Shown: in pieces, positions 9,004 through 16,798 of the stretch | How the letters are laid out: every line of letters begins with the position of its first letter | Position numbering within the stretch: position 1 is the stretch's first letter | Assembly (NCBI RefSeq): GCF_020166105.1 | Contig: NZ_JAIUJY010000001.1 | Coordinates: 434,001-498,000, forward strand | Length of the DNA stretch: 64,000 nt | Reading direction: 5' to 3' | From: Blastococcus sp. LR1 | GTDB lineage: Bacteria; Actinomycetota; Actinomycetes; Mycobacteriales; Geodermatophilaceae | The notes under the pieces: model-generated | Told to the model about the DNA's origin: nothing | Database searches by the model: none | What the model saw: only the letters and a program-made list of their open reading frames with translations | Translations under genes and position numbers: made by a program

Positions 9004-10182
9004 GTGAGCCCGGTGAGCAACCGCGCGCCGTCGGAGGCCACCCTCCGGCGGCTGGAACGCGCCTCCGGATCGCTGGCCACGCAGGCCGTCGCCCGGATGG
9101 ACGACGAGCTCTCCTGGTTCCGCGCCATGCCCGCCGACCAGCGGTCGTGGGTCACGCTCGTGGCCCAGGCCGGCATCGCGTCGCTGGTCGAGTGGTGCCG
9201 CAGCCCCGGACGGCCGCCCAAGCTGACCGGTGAGGTGTTCGGCGCCGCCCCGCGGGAGCTGGCACGGACCGTGGCGCTCAAGCAGACCGTGGACCTGGTC
9301 AAGGTCACCGTCGAGGTGGTCGAGGAGCGGGTGGCCACGGTCGCCGAGCCCGGTGACGAGGAGGCGCTGCGCCTGGCGGTGCTGCTGTTCAGCCGCGAGG
9401 TCGCCTTCGCCACCGCGCACGTCTACGCCAGCTTCGCCGAGAACCGTGGCGCCTGGGACGCCCGCCTGGAGGCCCTGGCGGTCGACGCCCTCGTGCGCGG
9501 GGAGCGGACCGACGAGCTCTCCGGGCGGGCGGCGGCCCTCGGATGGGCGGCCACGACGCCGGCCGTCGTCGTCGTGGGCGCGACCCCGACCGACGTCCAG
9601 GACCCGCACGCCGCGGTCCGCCGCGCGGCGCGGAGCGTGCGCTGCGACGTGCTCGTCGGGGTGCACGCCGAGCAGCTGGTCGTCGTCCTCGGGGGCGCGC
9701 ACGACCTCGGGCTCGCCACGGAGCGGATCAGTGACGAGTTCGGCGAGGGACCGGTGGTGACCGGGCCGGTGGTCGAGGGCCTGAGCCGCGCGGCCGTCTC
9801 CGCGAGCGCCGCGCTCGCCGGCCTGCGCGCCGCCCGGGCCTGGCCCGAGGCGCCGCGCCCGGTCCCCGCCGACGCACTGCTGGCCGAACGGGCGCTGGAC
9901 GGCGATCCGCTGGCGCGGGCGGCGCTGCAGGAGCGGATCGCGGCGCCGCTGCGGGCCGCCGGGGGTGGCGTCCTGGAGACGGTGCGGGCGGTGCTCACCA
10001 GCGGCGGCAACCTCGAGGCGAGCGCGCGGGCGATCTTCGTGCACCCCAACACCGTGCGGTACCGGCTGAAGCGGGCCGCCGAGATCACCGGGCTGTCGGC
10101 CACCGACCCACGCGGCAGCTGGACCCTCCAGGTGGCCCTGGCGCTGGCCGCGCTGGACGAGGACCGCTCCCTCTGGCATTGA
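9004..10182 (+). CDS. fasR: PucR-family regulator of fatty acid synthesis (FasR-like)
   Basis: Transcription factor of 392 residues. A C-terminal PucR-type helix-turn-helix (residues about 335-385) contains GNLEASARAIFVHPNTVRYR and LKRAAEITGL; the middle carries a GGDEF-like/PucR linker domain and the N-terminus a RsbRD-like helical domain. In Streptomyces coelicolor the PucR-type FasR gene sits directly before fabD-fabH-acpP-fabF and activates that operon; the order is the same here. The name rests on this synteny, not on measured function. GTG start at 9004, with GTG at 9013 as an alternative. The 144 bp to fabD presumably hold the fab promoter; I see no convincing -10/-35 there. Confidence 0.85.
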   Translation: MSPVSNRAPSEATLRRLERASGSLATQAVARMDDELSWFRAMPADQRSWVTLVAQAGIASLVEWCRSPGRPPKLTGEVFGAAPRELARTVALKQTVDLVKVTVEVVEERVATVAEPGDEEALRLAVLLFSREVAFATAHVYASFAENRGAWDARLEALAVDALVRGERTDELSGRAAALGWAATTPAVVVVGATPTDVQDPHAAVRRAARSVRCDVLVGVHAEQLVVVLGGAHDLGLATERISDEFGEGPVVTGPVVEGLSRAAVSASAALAGLRAARAWPEAPRPVPADALLAERALDGDPLARAALQERIAAPLRAAGGGVLETVRAVLTSGGNLEASARAIFVHPNTVRYRLKRAAEITGLSATDPRGSWTLQVALALAALDEDRSLWH

Positions 10183-10326
10183 CGCCATCCGTGCGGATCC
10201 CACCAGGAACGCGGCCGTTCCGTCGATGTTTGGCTGCGTGTGTTGGAGGGTTCCCACAAAGATCACCGGTGGGCTTTCGTATCGCAGCCCACCGCGCGGG
10301 AGCCCGATCACTGGCACGGTGAACAG

Positions 10327-11529
10327 GTGCTCGCCGTCCTCGCTCCCGGTCAGGGTGCCCAGAAGCCCGGGATGCTGACCGACTGGCTCGACCTCCCCGG
10401 CGCGGAGCCGTTCTTCCGCTGGGCCGGGGCCATCGCCGGTGCCGACCTGCTCACCCTCGGCACCACGGGAGATGCGGAGGCGATCAAGGACACCGCCGTC
10501 ACCCAGCCCCTCGTGGTCGCGATGAGCCTCTTCGTGGCCCGCGAGCTGGGGGGACTCCCCGGCCCGGTCGTCCACTCGCCGCAGACCGGCCGCGACGTCG
10601 TCATCGCCGGGCACAGCGTCGGCGAGCTCACCGCTGCGGCGCTGGCCGGGGTGCTCTCGGTCGAGGCCGCCATCGCGCTCACCGCCGTGCGCGGGCGGGC
10701 CATGGCCGCCGCGTGCGCGCAGACCCCGACCGGCATGTCCGCCGTCCTGGGCGGCGACCCGGACGAGTTGCAGGCCGCGCTGGAGAAGCACGGGCTCTCG
10801 GCCGCCAACTACAACGGCGGCGGCCAGGTCGTCGTCGCCGGGCCGCTCGACGGGCTGGCCGCGCTCAAGGCCGAGCCGCCGGCCAAGGCGCGGGTCATGC
10901 CGCTGTCGGTCGCCGGCGCGTTCCACACCTCGTACATGGCGCCCGCCCGCGACGAGCTCGACGGCCTCGTCGAAGGTCTGCGCCCGGCCGATCCCAGCCG
11001 CCTGCTGCTGTCCAACGCCGACGGGGCCGCCGTCTCCTCCGGGGCCGAGGCGCTCTCCCGCCTGGTCAGCCAGGTGACCAGCCCGGTCCGGTTCGACTCC
11101 TGCCTGGCCACGATGCGCGACCTCGGCGTCACCGCCGTCCTCGAGCTCCCGCCGGCCGGCGCGCTGGTCGGGCTGGCGAAGCGGGAGTGGAAGGGCGCGG
11201 GCATCGAGCTCCTCGCCGTCAGCAGCCCCGACGACCTCGACCGCGCCCGCGCGCTCATCGCCGCCGAACGCGGCCGGGCCGAGGCGGAGCACTTCCCCGA
11301 CTGGCGCATGGTCGTCGCTCCCGCCCGCGGGACGGTGAGCCCGGCCGAGATCGCCGAGGGCACGCACGTGCCCGCCGGCTCCCCGCTCGGCTGCATCCGC
11401 GGCCGGCGGGAGGAGGTCAACGTCTCCGCCGGCTACGACGGCGTGCTCGCCGAGTGGCTGGTGCACGACGGCGACCTCGTCGACGCCGGCGACCCGATCG
11501 CCCGGCTCTACCCGGAGGTGTCCGCGTGA
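10327..11529 (+). CDS. fabD: Malonyl-CoA:ACP transacylase with C-terminal biotinyl-like domain
   Basis: Moves malonyl groups from CoA to acyl carrier protein, supplying elongation units for type II fatty acid synthesis. N-terminal VLAVLAPGQGAQKPGML, the nucleophile elbow GHSVGE (Ser about 97), and GAFHTSYM (His about 200) are present. Usual FabD proteins are about 300-320 residues; this one is 400. The extra 75 residues (about 325-400) read as a biotinyl/lipoyl-type half-barrel (GTVSPAEI, GTHVPAGSPLG, GYDGVLAEWLVHDGDLVDAG, DPIARLYPE) but lack the MKM lysine: RREE stands in its place. The start is GTG at 10327, matching the MLVLVAPGQGAQ start of Streptomyces FabD; the frame is open further upstream. 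The stop overlaps fabH by 4 bp. Confidence 0.93.
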   Translation: MLAVLAPGQGAQKPGMLTDWLDLPGAEPFFRWAGAIAGADLLTLGTTGDAEAIKDTAVTQPLVVAMSLFVARELGGLPGPVVHSPQTGRDVVIAGHSVGELTAAALAGVLSVEAAIALTAVRGRAMAAACAQTPTGMSAVLGGDPDELQAALEKHGLSAANYNGGGQVVVAGPLDGLAALKAEPPAKARVMPLSVAGAFHTSYMAPARDELDGLVEGLRPADPSRLLLSNADGAAVSSGAEALSRLVSQVTSPVRFDSCLATMRDLGVTAVLELPPAGALVGLAKREWKGAGIELLAVSSPDDLDRARALIAAERGRAEAEHFPDWRMVVAPARGTVSPAEIAEGTHVPAGSPLGCIRGRREEVNVSAGYDGVLAEWLVHDGDLVDAGDPIARLYPEVSA

Positions 11530-12494
11530 CCCGACTCCAGCTCCCCACCGGCGCGCCCGGCGCCCGGATCCTCGGCTTCGGCAGCTACCGGCCCCGCACC
11601 CGGGTGACCAACGACGACCTCGCGAAGCGGATGGACACCAACGACGAGTGGGTCCAGAGCCGGGTCGGCATCGCCGAGCGGCGCTGGGCCGAGCCCGACG
11701 AGACGCTGGTGGAGATGTCGGTCGCCGCCGGCGGCAAGGCGATCGCCGCCAGCGGCCTCGACGCCGGCGACATCGACCTGGTGCTGCTGGCCACGACCAG
11801 CCCGCCCAAGGCGATCCCCGGCCTGGCTCCGCGGATCGCCCACCAGCTCGGGGTGCCCCGCCCCGGCGCCTTCGACGTCAACGCCGGCTGTGCCGGCTGG
11901 TGCTACGCGCTGAGCGCGGCGGCCGACGCCATTCGTAGCGGAACGGCGCGCAACGCGCTGGTCATCGGCGGCGAGCGGCTCACCGACTACACGAACCTCG
12001 AGGACCGGGCGACGGCGGTGATCTTCGCCGACGGCGCCGGCGCCGCGGTCGTCAGCGCCTCCGACGAGCCGGCCATCGGGCCGGCGGTCTGGGGCAGCGA
12101 CGGCGACCTGCACGAGGCCATCGCGATCCCCGAGAACGAGACCGGCATGAGCATGGCGGGCCAGGCGGTCTACCGCTGGGCCACCACCAAGCTCACCGAC
12201 ACGCTGGTCGAGGCGATGCGCCGGGCCGGCGTCGGGCCCGAGGACATCGACGTGTTCGCCCCGCACCAGGCGAACCTGCGGATCATCGAGCTCATGGCCA
12301 AGCGGCTGAAGCTGCCGGAGCGCACCGTCATCGCCCGCGACATCGTCCGCTCGGGCAACACGTCGTCGGCGTCGGTGCCCCTCGCGCTGTCGGCGCTGCT
12401 GGAGAGCGGCGAGGCCAGGAGCGGCGACGTCGCCCTGCTCCTCGGCTACGGGGCCGGCCTGACCTTCGCGGGGCAGGTCGTCGTCCTCCCGTGA
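11526..12494 (+). CDS. fabH: Beta-ketoacyl-ACP synthase III
   Basis: Starts fatty acid chains by condensing an acyl-CoA primer with malonyl-ACP. In 322 residues the triad is visible: Cys122 in NAGCAGWCYA, His247 in PHQANLRI, Asn278 in SGNTSSAS. The N-terminal region (ILGFGSYRP, NDEWVQSRVGIAERRW) is typical. The GTG start overlaps the fabD stop (GTGA). Primer preference, straight or branched, cannot be told by eye. Confidence 0.96.
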   Translation: MTRLQLPTGAPGARILGFGSYRPRTRVTNDDLAKRMDTNDEWVQSRVGIAERRWAEPDETLVEMSVAAGGKAIAASGLDAGDIDLVLLATTSPPKAIPGLAPRIAHQLGVPRPGAFDVNAGCAGWCYALSAAADAIRSGTARNALVIGGERLTDYTNLEDRATAVIFADGAGAAVVSASDEPAIGPAVWGSDGDLHEAIAIPENETGMSMAGQAVYRWATTKLTDTLVEAMRRAGVGPEDIDVFAPHQANLRIIELMAKRLKLPERTVIARDIVRSGNTSSASVPLALSALLESGEARSGDVALLLGYGAGLTFAGQVVVLP

Positions 12495-12583
12495 CCACCA
12501 CAGACCCCCGGGACACCGTGTCCCGGACGACGACGACGTCCCCGCCCGGGGCCGCCGTCCCATCCGAGAGAGAGGACCCCACG

Positions 12584-12826
12584 TTGGCCAGCACCCAGGA
12601 GATCCAGGCCGGGCTCGGCGAGATCCTGGAGGAGGTGGCCGGGGTTGCCCCCGCCGACGCCACTCCGGAGAAGTCGTTCACCGACGACCTCGACGTCGAC
12701 TCGCTGTCGATGGTCGAGATCGCCACCGCCGTCGAGGACAAGTTCGGCGTCGCCATCCCCGATGACCAGCTGGCGAACATCAAGACCGTCGGCGACGCGA
12801 TCAGCTTCATCGAGAGCAACCAGTAG
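12584..12826 (+). CDS. acpP: Acyl carrier protein
   Basis: Carries the growing acyl chain on a phosphopantetheine arm attached to Ser40 in DVDSLSMVE. The 80-residue protein is four-helical and acidic. The start is taken as TTG at 12584 (MASTQEIQAGLG), which aligns with Streptomyces AcpP (MAATQEE...) and has GAGAGAGGA upstream. A longer reading from 12491 would add a Thr/Pro-rich 31-residue tail with no family match. It lies between fabH and fabF in the usual order. Confidence 0.93.
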   Translation: MASTQEIQAGLGEILEEVAGVAPADATPEKSFTDDLDVDSLSMVEIATAVEDKFGVAIPDDQLANIKTVGDAISFIESNQ

Positions 12827-12936
12827 CAGAAGGACCCCCCTGCCCCCCTCGCCTCGCTCCGCTCGGCGTGGGGCCCTGCAGGGAGGCCGGTTCCAGGCCG
12901 TCACCTGGCCAGCAGCGTTTTCCAGGAGGAAGTTCC

Positions 12937-14175
12937 ATGAGCAGCACCGCAGACGTCGTCGTCACCGGCCTCGGGGCGACCACCCCGCTGGGTGCCGACG
13001 TCGACTCCACCTGGCAGGCGCTGCTGGCCGGCCGGTCCGGCGTCAGCCGCATCACCGACGAGTGGGTCAAGGAGTTCCCGGCCCAGCTCGTCGCGCGGCT
13101 GTCCGCCGAGCCAAGCGAGCAGATCGACAGGGTCCGCGCCCGGCGGCTGGACCGCAGCCAGCAGGTCGCGGTCATCGCCGCCGAGCAGGCCTGGGCGGAG
13201 TCCGGCGCCGCCACCGCGGGCGTCGACCCCGAGCGGATCGCCGTGGTGTTCGGCACCGGGATCGGGGGTGCGGTCACCCTGCTCGACCAGGACGACGCGC
13301 TCGAGGCGAAGGGCCCCAAGCGGGTCTCCCCCTTCACCATCCCGATGCTCATGCCCAACGGGCCGGCCGCCGCCGTCGGCCTGGCCATCGGCGCCAAGGG
13401 CGGCGTGCACGCCCCGGTCAGCGCCTGCGCCTCGGGCGCCGAGGCGATCCGCTGGGGCCTGGACCTGCTGCGTCTGGACCGCGCCGACATCGTCCTCGTC
13501 GGTGGCGCGGAGGCCTGCGTGCACCCGCTGCCGATGGCCGGCTTCGCCGCGATGCGTGCGATGTCCACCCGCAACGACGAGCCCGAGCGCGCCTCCCGCC
13601 CGTTCGACAAGGGCCGCGACGGCTTCGTCCTCGGCGAGGGCGCGGCCGCGCTGGTGCTCGAGCGGGCCGACTCGGCTGCCGCCCGGGGCGCCCGCGTGCA
13701 CGCCCGGCTGGCCGGCGCCGGCGCCACCGCCGACGGCTACGACCTGGTCGCCCCGCACCCCGAGGGCGAGGGCGCCGGCCGCGCGATCAGGGCCGCGCTC
13801 CGCGACGCCGGCCTGACCCCGGCCGACATCGGCCACGTCAACGCGCACGCCACCTCCACCCCGGTCGGCGACACCGCGGAGGCCTCGGCCATCCGGAACT
13901 CCCTGGGCGAGCACGTGCTGGTCAGCGCCACGAAGAGCCAGACCGGCCACCTCCTCGGCGCCGCCGGCGCCCTGGAGTCGGTGTTCGCGATCCTCGCCCT
14001 GCGCGAGCAGATCGTGCCCGCCACCGCGAACCTCGAGGACCCCGACGACGACGCCGCCGTCCAGGCGCTCGACATCGTCCGCGACCAGCCGCGCAAGGCC
14101 GACCTGCGGGCCGCGGTCAACGACTCGTTCGGCTTCGGCGGTCACAACATCGCCCTGGTCTTCACCACCCCCTGA
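12937..14175 (+). CDS. fabF: Beta-ketoacyl-ACP synthase II
   Basis: Elongating condensing enzyme of fatty acid synthesis, 412 residues. The catalytic Cys lies in VSACASGAEAI (about residue 164), and the two His in NAHATSTPVGD and TGHLLGAAGA; the C-terminal NDSFGFGGHN motif is intact. ATG at 12937 has a strong AGGAGGA site 6 nt upstream. The 110-bp gap after acpP holds a C-run and a mirror-like CTCGCTCCGCTC element but no clear terminator, so it may be a partial attenuator. Confidence 0.96.
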   Translation: MSSTADVVVTGLGATTPLGADVDSTWQALLAGRSGVSRITDEWVKEFPAQLVARLSAEPSEQIDRVRARRLDRSQQVAVIAAEQAWAESGAATAGVDPERIAVVFGTGIGGAVTLLDQDDALEAKGPKRVSPFTIPMLMPNGPAAAVGLAIGAKGGVHAPVSACASGAEAIRWGLDLLRLDRADIVLVGGAEACVHPLPMAGFAAMRAMSTRNDEPERASRPFDKGRDGFVLGEGAAALVLERADSAAARGARVHARLAGAGATADGYDLVAPHPEGEGAGRAIRAALRDAGLTPADIGHVNAHATSTPVGDTAEASAIRNSLGEHVLVSATKSQTGHLLGAAGALESVFAILALREQIVPATANLEDPDDDAAVQALDIVRDQPRKADLRAAVNDSFGFGGHNIALVFTTP

Positions 14176-14213
14176 GTGCGGCCGCCCGGCCCCCGACCTC
14201 CCGAGGAGACGCC

Positions 14214-15626
14214 GTGACCGCTGCCCCGGCCGCACCGACCCTGACCGCCCCCGACCCGCGGGACCCCGAGGACCGCCTCCAGCGCTTCCTCGACCCGGGC
14301 TCGATGCAGCCGCTGGCCGCCCGGGACACCTCCGGGGTGATGGCGGCCCGCGGCACGGTGGACGGCAGCCCCGTGGTCGCCTTCTGCACCGATGCCACCG
14401 TCATGGGCGGCGCCATGGGCGTGGACGGCTGCCGGCACATCGTCGACGCGATCGACGCCGCGCTGCGGGAGCGGGTGCCGTCGGTCGGCATCTGGCACTC
14501 CGGCGGCGCCCGGCTGGCCGAGGGCGTCACCGCCCTGCACGCGGTCGGCGAGGTGTTCGCGGCGATGGTGCGGGCCTCGGGCCGGATCCCGCAGATCTCC
14601 GTCGTGCTCGGCGCGGCCGCCGGCGGCGCCGCCTACGGCCCCGCGCTCACCGACCTGGTGATCATGGGCCCGGCGGGCCGCGTCTTCGTCACCGGGCCCG
14701 ACGTCGTCCGCTCGGTGACCGGCGAGGTCGTCGACCAGGAGCAGCTCGGCGGGCCGGACACCCACGGCCGACGCTCCGGCGTCGTCCACGTGGTCACCGA
14801 CTCCGAGCCTGCCGCCCTCGAGACCGCCCGGATGGCCGTCGACCTGCTGGCCGCGCAGGGCACCTTCACCCCCGACGCCGCCGAGGCCGACGTGGACCTC
14901 GGCGCCCTCCTCCCCGAGCAGCGGCAACGCGCCTACGACGTGAAGCCGCTGATCTCCTCGGTGCTCGACGCGCCCGGCCTGGAGCTGCACCCGCGGTTCG
15001 CGCCGAACGTCGTCACCACCCTGGGGCGGCTGGCCGGCCGCACCGTCGGGGTGATCGCCAACAACCCGCTGCGGCTCGGCGGCTGCCTGGACTCCGCGTC
15101 GGCGGAGAAGGCGGCCCGGTTCGTGCGGATGTGCGACGCGTTCGGCGTCCCCCTGGTCGTGCTGGTCGACGTGCCCGGTTACCTGCCCGGCGTCGGCCAG
15201 GAGTGGGACGGCGTCGTGCGCCGCGGGGCGAAGCTGCTGCATGCGTTCGCGGAGGCGGTGGTCCCCCGGGTGACGCTGGTGACCCGGAAGTCCTACGGCG
15301 GCGCCTACATCGCGATGAACGCCCGCTCGCTCGGCGCGACGAAGGTGTTCGCCTGGCCGGGCGCCGAGGTCGCCGTCATGGGCGCCAAGGCGGCCGTGGG
15401 CATCCTGCACCGCAAGAAGCTCGCCGCCGCTCCTCCCGGGGAGCGCGAGGCGCTGCACGCGCAGCTGGCCGCGGAGCACGAGCGGATCGCCGGCGGCGTC
15501 AACCGCGCGCTGCAGATCGGCGTCGTGGACGAGGTCGTGGAGCCGGCGCACACCCGGCGGCGGCTGATCCAGGCGCTCGCCGAGGCCCCCCTGGGCCGCG
15601 GGGCGCACGGCAACATCCCGCTGTGA
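14214..15626 (+). CDS. accD: Acyl-CoA carboxylase carboxyltransferase subunit (AccD6-like)
   Basis: Carboxyltransferase beta-type subunit, fused N and C halves in one chain of 470 residues, which transfers CO2 from biotin to acetyl-CoA or propionyl-CoA. N-half oxyanion region (GGARLAEGV, GAAAGGAAYGPALTD, GRVFVTGPDVVR) and C-half (GVIANNPLRLGGCLD, DVPGYLPGVGQEW, KSYGGAYIAMN) are present. GTG at 14214 has GAGGAGA upstream. In mycobacteria accD6 likewise ends the fabD-acpM-kasA-kasB operon, and supply of malonyl-CoA next to FabD makes sense. A biotinylated alpha subunit must come from elsewhere. Confidence 0.93.
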   Translation: MTAAPAAPTLTAPDPRDPEDRLQRFLDPGSMQPLAARDTSGVMAARGTVDGSPVVAFCTDATVMGGAMGVDGCRHIVDAIDAALRERVPSVGIWHSGGARLAEGVTALHAVGEVFAAMVRASGRIPQISVVLGAAAGGAAYGPALTDLVIMGPAGRVFVTGPDVVRSVTGEVVDQEQLGGPDTHGRRSGVVHVVTDSEPAALETARMAVDLLAAQGTFTPDAAEADVDLGALLPEQRQRAYDVKPLISSVLDAPGLELHPRFAPNVVTTLGRLAGRTVGVIANNPLRLGGCLDSASAEKAARFVRMCDAFGVPLVVLVDVPGYLPGVGQEWDGVVRRGAKLLHAFAEAVVPRVTLVTRKSYGGAYIAMNARSLGATKVFAWPGAEVAVMGAKAAVGILHRKKLAAAPPGEREALHAQLAAEHERIAGGVNRALQIGVVDEVVEPAHTRRRLIQALAEAPLGRGAHGNIPL

Positions 15627-15630
15627 CGTC

Positions 15631-15659
15631 CCTGATGATCAGCTGAGCTGATCATCAGG
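15631..15659 (+). terminator. First of three hairpins after the fab operon
   Basis: Perfect 13-bp inverted repeat (CCTGATGATCAGC and its complement) with a TGA loop, 5 bp after the accD stop. It has lower GC than its surroundings and no T-run. It lies between convergent accD and DUF3145, so it could stop transcription from both sides. Confidence 0.65.
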
Positions 15660-15693
15660 CGTCCTGGCTCACGGTCGACGGTGAGCCAGGACG
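15660..15693. terminator. Second hairpin after the fab operon
   Basis: Perfect 13-bp stem (CGTCCTGGCTCAC, 15660-15672, and its complement 15681-15693) with an 8-nt loop, directly abutting the first hairpin. The right arm sequence recurs as TGAGCCAGGACG at 15702-15713, allowing an alternative pairing. Confidence 0.65.
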
Positions 15694-15730
15694 CTCAGTG
15701 CTGAGCCAGGACGTGCCCTGGACGTGGAAA

Positions 15731-15771
15731 GGCCGTCCTGGCGCCGCTTCCCCGACGGCGCCTGGACGGCC
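15731..15771. terminator. Third hairpin, DUF3145 side
   Basis: 15-bp arms (15731-15745 and 15757-15771) with a single mismatch around an 11-nt loop. It lies 80 bp downstream of the DUF3145 stop on the minus strand and completes a three-hairpin bidirectional terminator block. Confidence 0.6.
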
Positions 15772-15851
15772 CGGTCCAGGCTACGACGACTCCTCGCTGA
15801 ACGCGGGAGTGTCGTGCCCCGATCGTGACCTGCCTTCCGGCAGGCCAGTGG

Positions 15852-16352
15852 CTAGACGACCTGGTGCAGCCAGGTGACGGGGCTGCCGTCGCCGGCGTGC
15901 CGGTAGACCTCGAGGTCGGCGTCCCACGCGGCACCGAGCAGCTCGTCCACACCGTGCCGGAAGGCCTCGATGGACCCGGCCGTCGCGGCGAGGTGGCGGA
16001 GCTGCTGCTCGGAGACGACGAGGTCACCGTTGGCGCTCGTGGGCGCACGGAACACGCCCTTGCCGGGCACGTACGACATGCGCTCGCCGTCGTTGCCGTG
16101 GCTGGCTTCCTCGGTCACCTCGAAGCGCAGCATCGGCCACTGCCGCAGGGCAGCGACCAGCTTGGCGCCGGTACCGGGCGAACCCGTCCACGCCACTTCA
16201 GCACGGTAGGAACCGTGCGCCGCGGGCTGCTCAGCCCACGACAAGGAGACCGGCGCGCCGACTACGCGCTCAAGCGCCCACTCGACATGCTGGCAGAGCG
16301 CCTTCGGGCACGCGTGCACGAAGACGACACCCTGGGTTGACCGTCGCTGCAC
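15852..16352 (-). CDS. DUF3145 family protein
   Basis: A 166-residue protein of the actinobacterial DUF3145 family, function unknown. Family blocks are clear: STQGVVFVHACPKALCQHVEWAL at the start, PAAHGSYRAEV and LRFEVTEE in the middle, and the terminal GDGSPVTWLHQVV. It ends within residues of the usual length. GTG at 16352 is preceded by GGAGGT 6 nt away; the open frame extends upstream to 16454 without family similarity. In Streptomyces this family also lies next to the fab operon, which suggests, but does not show, a link to lipid metabolism. Confidence 0.88.
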   Translation of the reverse strand: MQRRSTQGVVFVHACPKALCQHVEWALERVVGAPVSLSWAEQPAAHGSYRAEVAWTGSPGTGAKLVAALRQWPMLRFEVTEEASHGNDGERMSYVPGKGVFRAPTSANGDLVVSEQQLRHLAATAGSIEAFRHGVDELLGAAWDADLEVYRHAGDGSPVTWLHQVV

Positions 16353-16798
16353 GGGGCACCTCCATCGACTCGATCGGTCTCGTCTTCCCCTACGGACCCA
16401 TCGATTCGGTGACTGGCTGTGTTCGGCAGTGGCGGAGCAGGGCTCCCGCGACAAGTTTGCACGATGGTCACCCCATCGCGCCAGCCCGAGTGCGACTCCT
16501 GGGACGAAAGTGTTCGATGATCTTCATCGACGCCTCTTGGCGCTGGTCAACGGCCCCTAGCACGGTTCAGTGCAGTCCGTCTACCGATCGGTAGGAGTTC
16601 GACTGCCCGCCCCGCGCGTCTTCACCCCGACTGCCGGGCCGCAGCGAGAGCTGCACGCGCCGGAGCATGACCGAGATCACTCTGCGTGAACGACCGTCGC
16701 AGCCCTCTCGGGCGTCGACCCCTCTCGACCTGCAGACGGGGCACAGCACTGGTCACTGTGCGTGTTCTGAGGAGCACGCGCCGTCTCAGCGCGAGCGG
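16353..16798. other. Gene-free gap of 446 bp
   Basis: Between the DUF3145 start and the cyclase stop I find no credible gene; the open frames here are antisense extensions. The only structured element is the palindrome at 16581-16594. The promoter of DUF3145 is presumably in the left part but is not recognisable. Confidence 0.5.
16581..16594. promoter_or_regulatory. Orphan TetR-like operator palindrome
   Basis: CTACCGATCGGTAG is a perfect 14-bp palindrome with the TACCGATCGGTA core often bound by TetR-family regulators. It lies 229 bp upstream of the DUF3145 start. No TetR gene is in the window, so its regulator, if any, is encoded elsewhere or lost. Confidence 0.4.

Noticed and set aside
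10183-10326. FasR-binding sites and fab promoter
   Set aside because: Only weak repeats such as CCCAC/GTGGG are visible; no convincing -10/-35 or operator could be defined by eye.
8260-11466. A 1068-residue open frame on the minus strand across fasR-like and fabD genes
   Set aside because: Only its last 232 codons (PAP2) encode a recognisable protein. The rest is the antisense of two clear plus-strand genes, typical of GC-rich DNA.
12645-14213. Long upstream extension of the accD frame through acpP and fabF
   Set aside because: It overlaps two well-supported genes in another frame; accD has its own ribosome site and GTG at 14214.
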